From JBGANR01 sp044222225 (lineage in GTDB: Bacteria > Actinomycetota > Actinomycetes > Mycobacteriales > Mycobacteriaceae): a stretch of 64,000 bases of DNA. Both the position numbers and the translations under genes were made by a program. Shown here piece by piece: positions 57,498 to 64,000 of this stretch (positions within the stretch are counted from its first letter, which is position 1; the number at the start of each line of letters is the position of its first letter). The DNA lies in the NCBI GenBank assembly GCA_044222225.1, contig JBGANR010000006.1, positions 137,639 through 201,638 of the forward strand. Direction: 5' to 3'. The notes beneath the pieces are model-generated. The model was not told the origin of the DNA and did not search any database. It saw only the letters and a program-made list of their open reading frames with translations.

Positions 57498-57578
57498 CCG
57501 GCCAACGGTAGCCGGTCCGACTCGCCCGGTGAGCCCGCCGCCGCGCCCCTGTGCCGGTCCTCTCGTTAGGCTGGCCCA

Positions 57579-58799
57579 ATGGTCGGCCGAGACGAGGAGG
57601 GCCCGGGCGGCGACGACGCCCGGTCACACCGTGACGTCTCCCCAGACGACATCCACACGGACGACACCGACGTCGACCCCGTGATCGAGGCCGAGCCCCT
57701 CGCCGACGACGACACCGACCACCCGGACCCCGCGCTCGCCGCCGAGGCCCGACGCGCCACCCGGCAGAAGCGGATGCGCTGGCTGCGCCGCGGACTGTTG
57801 ACGCTCGTCGGCGGCGTACTCGCCGTCGAGGCCTATCTCATCTGGCCGAGCCTCTCGCGCGCCTGGGAGAACGTCGGGCAGATCGACTGGTGGTGGATGG
57901 CGCTGTGCGTGGTCGCCGCGGCGCTGTCGATGGACAGCTTCGCGCAGGTCCAGCGCGTGCTGCTGAAGTCCGCCGGGGTGACAGTGCGCCAGCGCGATTC
58001 AGCGGCCGTCGTCTACAGCGCCAACTCGATGGCGACGACGCTGCCGGGCGGCCTCGTCATGGCGCCCGCGTTCACCTACCGGCAGACCCGCAAGTGGGGG
58101 GCGACGCCGGTCGTCGCGTCGTGGCAGGTCGTCATGTCGGGGCTGCTGCAAGGCGTCGGGCTGGCCGTGCTCGGCTTCGGCGGCGCCCTGCTGGCCGGCG
58201 CCACGAAGAGCCCGTTCTCGATCATCTTCTCGCTCGCCGCGTTCGGGCTGTTCATCGTCGTCGCGCAGTACTTCGCCGGGCATCCGGAGTCGATCTACGC
58301 GATCGGCGTCCGTTTGTTGCGGCGGCTCAACGACATCCGGGACAAGCCCGCGGACTACGGCATCACCAAGTGGGGACTGCTGCTCGACCAGTTGCGGGCG
58401 GTCGAACTCGAACGGGGCGCCGCCGCGAAGGCGTTCGGCTGGTCGCTGTTCAACTGGGTGGCCGACGTCGTCTGCCTCGCCGCCGCGTGCTGGGCCGTCG
58501 GCGGCGAGCCGAGCATCGCGGGCCTCATGGTCGCCTACGCCGCGAGCAAGGCCGTCGGCTCGGCGGTGCCGTTCCTGCCCGGCGGCATCGGCATCCTCGA
58601 ACCGGTGCTGCTGCCGGCCCTCATCTCCAGCGGCATGACCCTGGGCGCGGCCCTCACCGCGATCCTCCTCTACCGGATCGTCAGCCTGGTGCTCGTCGCG
58701 ATCGTCGGCTGGATCATCTTCCTCATCAGGTACCAGAAGGCCATGCGCGAGCCCGCTCCCGAAGACCCCGACGACGAAGGCCCCGCCTTCGCACGGTGA
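57579..58799 (+). CDS. YbhN/LPG-synthase-type integral membrane protein (Rv0204-like)
   Basis: 406 residues from ATG 57579. An acidic N-terminal extension (residues 1-60, many Asp) leads into eight or so helices of the lysylphosphatidylglycerol synthase transmembrane family (UPF0104). Characteristic segments are VVYSANSMATTLPGGLVMAPAFTYRQTRKWG, SWQVVMSGLLQGVGLAVLGF and the C-terminal VPFLPGGIGILEPVLLPALISSGM. The catalytic aminoacyl-transferase domain of MprF is absent, so a flippase-like or lipid-related role is more likely than LPG synthesis. It is conserved beside mmpL3. Confidence 0.88.
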   Translation: MVGRDEEGPGGDDARSHRDVSPDDIHTDDTDVDPVIEAEPLADDDTDHPDPALAAEARRATRQKRMRWLRRGLLTLVGGVLAVEAYLIWPSLSRAWENVGQIDWWWMALCVVAAALSMDSFAQVQRVLLKSAGVTVRQRDSAAVVYSANSMATTLPGGLVMAPAFTYRQTRKWGATPVVASWQVVMSGLLQGVGLAVLGFGGALLAGATKSPFSIIFSLAAFGLFIVVAQYFAGHPESIYAIGVRLLRRLNDIRDKPADYGITKWGLLLDQLRAVELERGAAAKAFGWSLFNWVADVVCLAAACWAVGGEPSIAGLMVAYAASKAVGSAVPFLPGGIGILEPVLLPALISSGMTLGAALTAILLYRIVSLVLVAIVGWIIFLIRYQKAMREPAPEDPDDEGPAFAR

Positions 58800-58836
58800 G
58801 ATCTGTGGTTCCGCGTTCCGTTGCTAATCTCGAAGG

Positions 58837-59256
58837 ATGCGCGATCACCGGAGGGCGCGGGCGCTCGCGCTGCCGCTCGACATCCTCGCCGTCCTCACCT
58901 TCGTCGTCATCGGCCGCACGAGCCACGACGACGGCCTCTCGCTCTCCGGCGTCGCCGTCACCGCGGCCCCGTTCCTCATCGGGCTCGGCGTCGCGTGGGC
59001 GCTCGTCTACCTCACCCAGCGGGTCGTCTTCACCGACCAGCGCTTCCACTTCCCGCCCGAGCGGCTATGGCCGCACGGCGTCGCGATCTGGGTGTTCACC
59101 GTCATCGCCGGCATCTCGTCGCGCCACCTGTTCGGCCAGAGCGCGCCGTTCTCGTTCCAGGTGGTGACGACGATCTTCCTGGGGTTGATGCTCATCGGTT
59201 GGCGGGGCGTCGCGGCGTGGCTGGCTCGCCGCGCGACACCCGTCACAGCGCGGTGA
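58837..59256 (+). CDS. DUF3054 membrane protein
   Basis: 139 residues with four membrane helices. DUF3054 features are visible: PLDILAVLTFVVIGRTSHDD near the N-terminus, AAPFLIGLGVAWALVY, the WPHGVAIWVFTVIAG segment and FQVVTTIFLGLMLIGWRGVAAWL. Function is unknown. It lies 37 nt after the YbhN-type gene and may share its transcript. The convergent transpeptidase-like gene ends 15 nt downstream. Confidence 0.85.
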   Translation: MRDHRRARALALPLDILAVLTFVVIGRTSHDDGLSLSGVAVTAAPFLIGLGVAWALVYLTQRVVFTDQRFHFPPERLWPHGVAIWVFTVIAGISSRHLFGQSAPFSFQVVTTIFLGLMLIGWRGVAAWLARRATPVTAR

Positions 59257-59271
59257 ACCCAGGCGCGGTCG

Positions 59272-60897
59272 CTACAGCGACTTGAGATACCGCGCCACCA
59301 CGGCCAACGCCGCCGTACCCGACTTCTCCTCGGCGCAGTAGACCGCCAACGCCCGCCCGCCGTAGGTGCCGAGGAACCAGCCCGGCCCCTGCGGTCCGGA
59401 CGTCCCGACGAGCGCCAGCATGCCGTCCTTCGGACGTAGGTCGCTGGCGTCGCCGTCGGCGACCGCCGCGCGCATGGCCCGCAGCCCCGCGTCCCGGACG
59501 GCCGGGTCGAGGGTGCCGGGCTCGCCGCCCGACGCGGTCGTCTTCTCTCCGGCCACGATGTACGGCGTCGGGGCCTTTCCGGTGGCCAGCGCCGCGGCGA
59601 GCACGGCCATGTTCAGCGTGCCGGCGCGCAGGTCGCCGGACGTCACGGAGATCCGCTGCGCCGCGGGCGCCACGGGTCCGTTCTGCTTACCCGACGCGAG
59701 CAGCCCCGGGACCGCGTAGTCGACGCCGATGCCGCCGCGGGCGAGCGCGTCGCGCGGGTCCGTGCCGCGGACGGCCCCCGCGGCGGCGACCACCGGGTCG
59801 AGGACGTCGCCGATCGGCATGGTGCCGGCGATGGAGATCTGGCCGAGCTCGTCGGCGCGCGGGTTCTGCCCGGCGGCGAGGATCGCGCCCGTCGCGGGGT
59901 CGAGGACGAGCATCGCCGCAGGCTGCGCGACCGCGACGACGGCCTCGGCGACGGCGAGCTGGGCATCGAGGCGCAGCGTCGATGTGAGGTCCGGAGCGCG
60001 AGTCCCATTTCCGAAGCCGATCCGGCGTGCCGCGACGCCGGGATTGAGCACCGTCACCTCCCAGCCGGCGTGCTCGGCGCGGTGCCCCTCCCAGACCTCG
60101 CGGACACCGGCCAACGCCGGCGACGTGTTGCGCTGGTCGGCGACGACGAGCCGCTTGCCCTCGATCACGCTCACCCCGCCGATCCGCGCGGGATCGGCGG
60201 TCAACGCGGGCCAGTCCGATTCACGGATCGACGCGACACGCACCGGCCTGGCACCGGCGCCGGTGATCGACGCCTCCAGCGTCTGCGCCGTCAGCCCCGG
60301 GGCGACGGAACGCAGCGCCACGGACAGCCTGCGCGCGGTGGCCGGGACGTCGAGCCCCCGCGGGGTGACGACGACATCGCGGACGGGCAGGAGCGTCATG
60401 AGCTCCTTGCGGTCGCCGCCGAGCAGCTTGGGCACTCGGACGTCGACGGGCGTCGACGTGATCCGCCCACCCGCGGCGAGCCCGGGTGCGATGAGCTGCG
60501 GATCCCAGGTGACGCGCCAGCCCGGCGAGACCTTGCGCGCCGAACCGGACGTCTCGACCGTCCAGACGTTGCCGCGACCGAGGTCCCACTCGGTGGTCAG
60601 CTTGACGCTGGCGGTGCCGTCCGAGAACGGGACGGCCTCGGCGACGGTGCTGCGGACGGCCTCGGCGGACATGCCGAACAGCGCGGCCTCGAGCATCGGC
60701 CGGGCCTGGCCCGGCGACGTCGTCACCTCGGCGGCCGCCGCCGCGTCCTGCCGGGCGAGCGCACCCGTGTAGGCGGCCAGGGCCGCATCGAGCTCGGAGT
60801 CGGTCGGCTTGTCGGCACTACAGGCCGAGAGGCCGGCAGCGGCCACGGCCGCACCGACGGCGGCGAACCCGAACTGCCGCCTGGTCAGATCACGCAT
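59272..60897 (-). CDS. Penicillin-binding-protein-like lipoprotein lacking catalytic motifs
   Basis: 541 residues. The N-terminus RRQFGFAAVGAAVAAAGLSAC combines a twin-arginine-like pair with a lipobox (Cys26). Residues 30-140 match an NTF2-like (MecA N-terminal) domain, about 150-300 a dimerisation-like domain, and 310-541 a transpeptidase fold (LRLDAQLAVAEAV, AAMLVLDPATGAILA). However, the SxxK position reads GTMPIGDV (358-365) and the K-T/S-G position reads VGTSG (497-501), so neither the nucleophile Ser nor the motif Lys is present. It may be a non-catalytic scaffold or sensor of the elongation machinery, related to Rv2864c-type lipoprotein PBPs. Confidence 0.78.
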   Translation of the reverse strand: MRDLTRRQFGFAAVGAAVAAAGLSACSADKPTDSELDAALAAYTGALARQDAAAAAEVTTSPGQARPMLEAALFGMSAEAVRSTVAEAVPFSDGTASVKLTTEWDLGRGNVWTVETSGSARKVSPGWRVTWDPQLIAPGLAAGGRITSTPVDVRVPKLLGGDRKELMTLLPVRDVVVTPRGLDVPATARRLSVALRSVAPGLTAQTLEASITGAGARPVRVASIRESDWPALTADPARIGGVSVIEGKRLVVADQRNTSPALAGVREVWEGHRAEHAGWEVTVLNPGVAARRIGFGNGTRAPDLTSTLRLDAQLAVAEAVVAVAQPAAMLVLDPATGAILAAGQNPRADELGQISIAGTMPIGDVLDPVVAAAGAVRGTDPRDALARGGIGVDYAVPGLLASGKQNGPVAPAAQRISVTSGDLRAGTLNMAVLAAALATGKAPTPYIVAGEKTTASGGEPGTLDPAVRDAGLRAMRAAVADGDASDLRPKDGMLALVGTSGPQGPGWFLGTYGGRALAVYCAEEKSGTAALAVVARYLKSL

Positions 60898-61087
60898 GTC
60901 ACTATTGTCACTCCTGTAACACAGCCAACGTCAATACGACAGGCCGACCCGTTGGCAACGATGTGATAACGAATCGGTAGATCCCTTCTCTCCGTTACAC
61001 ATTCGACTCCAACACGCCCCCATGTCGTGCATCTTGCGCACACCCGGCCACACGCGGACCGGCCCTCGATGAGCGGGCGGTGGCAGG

Positions 61088-63064
61088 ATGGTTCGGGTGA
61101 CTGCGCACGAAACCCGAACGACGACGTCTTCCGGCCTCGACCTGTCCTACGTGACGGCCGACGTCCGCCCCCAGGACGATCTCTACCGGCACGTCAACGG
61201 ACGATGGCTCGACGTGCACGAGATCCCGGCCGACCGGGCCGTCGACGGCGCCTTTTACACGCTCCGCGACGACGCCGAGATCAAGGTGCGCGCGATCCTC
61301 GAGAACAGCTCTGCCCGCGGCGAGGGCGGCGACGCCGCGCTCATCGGCGACCTCTACGCGTCCTTCCTCGACACGGACACCATCGAGAAGCTCGACACCG
61401 CTCCGCTCGAACCGCTGCTCACCGAGATCGCCGAGGCGTCCGACACCGCCGCGCTGCAGCGCGTCCTCGGTTCGCTGCAGCGGCGCGGCCTGTCCGGGCT
61501 CGTCGGCTACTACGTCGACACCGACTCCAAGGCGTCCGACGAATACCGCGTGCACCTGCAGCAGTCGGGCCTCGGACTGCCGGACGAGTCGTACTACCGC
61601 GAGGAGAAGTACGCCGAGATCCGCAAGCAGTACACGGCGCACGTCGGCCGGATCCTCGAGCTCGCCGGGCTCGACGCCGGCGACGCCGAGCAGATCGTCG
61701 AGCTGGAGACCGCCATCGCACAGGGGCACTGGGACGTCGTCGCCCGGCGCGACGCCGAGAAGAGCTACAACCCGCGCACCGCCGAGGAGATCGCGGCCAC
61801 CGGCTTCGACATCGCGGCCTGGCGCGAGGGTCTCGCCGACGGCGGCGCGCTCGACCGCGTCATCGTCGGGCAGCCGTCGTTCCTCGAGCACGTCGCCGGT
61901 CTGCTGGCGACGCGCCCGATCGAGCAGTGGCGCGCCTGGGCCTCGTGCCGGCTGATCCACGCGCTCGCGCCGTACCTCACGGCCGACATCGTCGCGGAGA
62001 ACTTCGCCTTCTACGGCACGACGCTGTCCGGCGCCCCCGAGAACCGCGAGCGCTGGAAGCGCGGTGTGTCGTTCGTCGAGAGCGCGGCCGGATTCGCCGT
62101 CGGGCGCATCTACACCGAGCGGCACTTCCCGCCCGCGGCGAAGGAGCAGATGTCGCAGCTCGTCGACAACCTCATCGAGGCGTACCGGCGCAACATCAGC
62201 GACCTGCCGTGGATGACGCCCGCGACCCGCGAGAAGGCGCTCGCCAAGCTCGCCACGTTCACGCCGAAGATCGGCTACCCGGCCGCCTGGCGTGACTATT
62301 CGACGCTGCACGCCGACCGCGCCGACCTCGTCGGCAACGTCCTGCGGGCAGGCGTCTACGAGCACGAACGCGAACTGGCCAAGATCGGGCGGCCCGTCGA
62401 CCGCGACGAATGGTTCATGACGCCGCAGACCGTCAACGCCTACTACAACCCGGGGATGAACGAGATCGTCTTCCCCGCCGCGATCCTGCAGCCGCCGTTC
62501 TTCTCCCCCGACGCCGACGCCGCCGTCAACTACGGCGCGATCGGCGCCGTCATCGGGCACGAGATCGGCCACGGCTTCGACGATCAGGGCGCCCGCTACG
62601 ACGGTGCGGGCGAGCTCGTCAACTGGTGGACCGAGGAGGACGAGACGGCTTTCCGGGCGCGCACCGGCAAGCTGATCGCGCAGTACGACGCGTTCACGCC
62701 GGCCGGGCTCGACGCCGAGAAGTACCACGTCAACGGCGGTTTCACGATCGGCGAGAACGTCGGCGATCTCGGCGGTCTGTCGATCGGCCTGGCCGCCTAC
62801 GAGATCAGCCTGGACGGCGCCGAACCGCCGCTGGTCGACGGCCTCACCGGACTGCAACGGGTGTTCTTCAGCTGGGCGACGGTGTGGCGCACGCAGATCC
62901 GCGACGAGGAGGCGATCCGCCGGCTCGCCATCGACCCGCATTCGCCGGCCGAGTTCCGCTGCAACGGCGTCCTGAGCAACATCGACGCCTTCTACGACGC
63001 CTTCGCCGTCACGGAATCGGATGCGCTCTACCTGGAGCCGGAGGAGCGGGTGCGCATCTGGTGA
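61088..63064 (+). CDS. zmp1: M13-family zinc metalloendopeptidase Zmp1
   Basis: 658 residues from ATG 61088 (GTG 61097 is possible); M. tuberculosis Zmp1 has about 663. Neprilysin-type fold with the zinc motif HEIGH (H491-H495) in VIGHEIGHGFDDQGARYDG and the third ligand in ENVGDLGG (E556). NAYYNPGMNEIVFPAAILQPPFF and the C-terminal RVNG-equivalent region FRCNGVLSNIDAFYDAF are also typical. There is no N-terminal membrane anchor, as in mycobacterial Zmp1, which is nonetheless found outside the cell. It cleaves peptides of limited size. Its neighbour downstream corresponds in position to Rv0199. Confidence 0.95.
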   Translation: MVRVTAHETRTTTSSGLDLSYVTADVRPQDDLYRHVNGRWLDVHEIPADRAVDGAFYTLRDDAEIKVRAILENSSARGEGGDAALIGDLYASFLDTDTIEKLDTAPLEPLLTEIAEASDTAALQRVLGSLQRRGLSGLVGYYVDTDSKASDEYRVHLQQSGLGLPDESYYREEKYAEIRKQYTAHVGRILELAGLDAGDAEQIVELETAIAQGHWDVVARRDAEKSYNPRTAEEIAATGFDIAAWREGLADGGALDRVIVGQPSFLEHVAGLLATRPIEQWRAWASCRLIHALAPYLTADIVAENFAFYGTTLSGAPENRERWKRGVSFVESAAGFAVGRIYTERHFPPAAKEQMSQLVDNLIEAYRRNISDLPWMTPATREKALAKLATFTPKIGYPAAWRDYSTLHADRADLVGNVLRAGVYEHERELAKIGRPVDRDEWFMTPQTVNAYYNPGMNEIVFPAAILQPPFFSPDADAAVNYGAIGAVIGHEIGHGFDDQGARYDGAGELVNWWTEEDETAFRARTGKLIAQYDAFTPAGLDAEKYHVNGGFTIGENVGDLGGLSIGLAAYEISLDGAEPPLVDGLTGLQRVFFSWATVWRTQIRDEEAIRRLAIDPHSPAEFRCNGVLSNIDAFYDAFAVTESDALYLEPEERVRIW

Positions 63065-63178
63065 CGGCGAGCACCGCCTGTCGGACCGAATAGCCGGAAG
63101 ACGGCCGTTCGCCGACGGCGGTGCTGATACCCTTTTCGCGGTATTGAAACCGGTTCGGTCGCGAGGGGGTCCGCCGAC

Positions 63179-63886
63179 ATGGATACGACGCTGATACTCG
63201 TCTGCTGGGCGGTGGGCTTGACGTTCGCCCGCATCCCGCCGGCGATCGCGGCACTGCGCCTGCACTCCGATCCGGAGCGAGTGAAGCGTGTCCGCGCGCT
63301 GCTCAACGCAACGGCGGCGATCTTCAGCTTCACCATCACGATCCTGCTGCTGCCGGTGCTGCTCGTCCGCGGACGGCCGACCTCTGAGACGCTCACCATC
63401 CTGAACATCCCCTCGAGGGAGCCGCTGCCCCGCGGCTACGCCGACTACCGGCCGTCGGACTCGACCGTGTCCCGCACCCCCGGCACCGCCGTCGCCGAGG
63501 ACACGATATGGGCGGACTGGATCGGCGACCTGTGGACCTTCGTCGCCGTCGGCGCCTGCTTCTATCTCGTCTCGCTGGGCATCGCGCTGTACGTGTCGGG
63601 CCGATCGGTCGCCGCCAGGCTGCGGCCGGCGGGATTCGGCTTTCGCACGGGGTTCGGCGCGCTGTTCGCCCTGACGGCCGTCGTAGCTCTGGCCATCGAC
63701 GGCGACTACTCACTGATCTTCTTCATCGTCCTGGTCGCGAGCGCGCTGGTGCTCGTCTATCAGGCGAACGACGACTACCGCGGCATGATCGTCCCGACAG
63801 CAGGGCCGAACAAGGCCGAACCGGAAAATACAGAACCCTCCGACGACGATCCGGACGATCAGACGCCGCCCCGGCCGGACGACTGA
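63179..63886 (+). CDS. Membrane protein, unknown
   Basis: 235 residues from ATG 63179 (GAGGGGG upstream). Five hydrophobic segments: about 2-24, 43-63, 119-141, 152-170 and 173-192. Between helices 2 and 3 lies a 55-residue loop with LPRGYADYRPSDSTVSRTPG. The C-terminus (200-235) is hydrophilic and acidic, rich in Asp, Glu and Pro. No family recognised. It is 115 bp downstream of zmp1 and could be transcribed separately; a long inverted repeat follows. Confidence 0.7.
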   Translation: MDTTLILVCWAVGLTFARIPPAIAALRLHSDPERVKRVRALLNATAAIFSFTITILLLPVLLVRGRPTSETLTILNIPSREPLPRGYADYRPSDSTVSRTPGTAVAEDTIWADWIGDLWTFVAVGACFYLVSLGIALYVSGRSVAARLRPAGFGFRTGFGALFALTAVVALAIDGDYSLIFFIVLVASALVLVYQANDDYRGMIVPTAGPNKAEPENTEPSDDDPDDQTPPRPDD

Positions 63887-63923
63887 GGCGTCCGGCGATG
63901 TCAGCCGGATCAACAGCTCCCAG

Positions 63924-63986
63924 GATGTCCGTCTGAGCGAGGCGCCGTGACAATAATCTCCTCGGCGGCCCGCTCAGACGGACATC
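63924..63986. terminator. 16-bp perfect inverted repeat with 31-nt structured loop
   Basis: Arms 63924-63939 (GATGTCCGTCTGAGCG) and 63971-63986 are exact complements. The loop contains a second, weaker stem (GGCGCCG with CGGCGGCC) and a short AT-rich centre (ACAATAATC). It lies 37 bp after the last gene of the window and probably terminates it; the outer CTGAGC/GCTCAG resembles that of the element at 40180-40224. Confidence 0.7.
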
Positions 63987-64000
63987 TGGGGAAGCCTTCG

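Noticed and set aside
60898..61087. Candidate MtrA or GlxR/CRP-type sites (TGTAACAC, TGTGATAA) upstream of the PBP-like gene and zmp1
   Set aside because: Only half-sites match; no convincing palindrome or paired repeats at the required spacing.

Overview
This is a high-GC actinobacterial chromosome segment, most likely from a mycolic-acid-containing genus of Mycobacteriales (Gordonia, Tsukamurella, Williamsia and relatives are plausible; the genus cannot be fixed from the sequence). The main evidence is gene content and order. From about 18.5 to 63 kb the window carries, in inverted orientation and with insertions, the neighbourhood known in Mycobacterium tuberculosis as Rv0244c to Rv0198c: fadE5, fadA2, fabG4, htdX, a TetR regulator, lpqI, a DUF2613 peptide, aftD, a membrane acyltransferase, a DUF3068 protein, an Rv0226c-like membrane protein, an Rv0225-like glycosyltransferase, an Rv0224c-like methyltransferase, pckA, trmB, a NYN protein, mmpL3, an AI-2E-type protein, a YbhN-type protein and zmp1.

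Layout. (1) 1-1473: distal end of an integrated element. It holds the 3' end of a phage-type gene, two small unknown genes and a 43-bp 3' fragment of a tRNA-Gly gene that looks like an att site. (2) 1.7-4.2 kb: an EamA exporter, an HTH/PIN toxin-antitoxin-like pair with an inverted repeat over the toxin start codon, and a lipoprotein. (3) 4.2-12.8 kb: a carbohydrate catabolic island. A debranching-enzyme-like glycosidase is divergent from a LacI repressor, which is followed by a complete polar-amino-acid-type ABC importer, a mannonate-dehydratase-like enolase and a mannitol/fructuronate-type dehydrogenase. (4) 12.5-18.4 kb: a carboxylesterase, a DM13 protein, a Tat-exported phosphoesterase, a ferritin with two IdeR-like boxes, a protein made of 14 uninterrupted decapeptide repeats, and endonuclease IV. 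(5) 18.4-30.7 kb: fatty-acid genes fadE5, fadA2, fabG4 and htdX with TetR and lpqI, interrupted by a YhgE/degenerate-ATPase segment (20.4-24.9 kb). (6) 30.9-42.4 kb: cell-envelope arabinan and glycan genes (aftD and neighbours). (7) 42.4-47.8 kb: two membrane proteins with Gln/Tyr/Gly-rich tails, one of them MmpS-like, and a MacB-type ABC pair. (8) 48-64 kb: gluconeogenic pckA, then trmB, NYN and mmpL3 (trehalose monomycolate export), AI-2E, YbhN, DUF3054, a transpeptidase-like lipoprotein without its catalytic motifs, and the M13 peptidase zmp1.

How it fits together: most of regions 5-8 serves construction of the mycolyl-arabinogalactan envelope and fatty-acid turnover. The fadE5 promoter and the fadA2/fabG4 divergent promoter share a TTAC-N6-GTAA palindrome and a downstream 12-mer, which points to one regulator for the dispersed genes. 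The window is also rich in long palindromes. Several lie exactly between convergent genes; one has entered a methyltransferase reading frame, and a related short repeat has entered aftD three times. All assignments are from reading the sequence; no database search was run.
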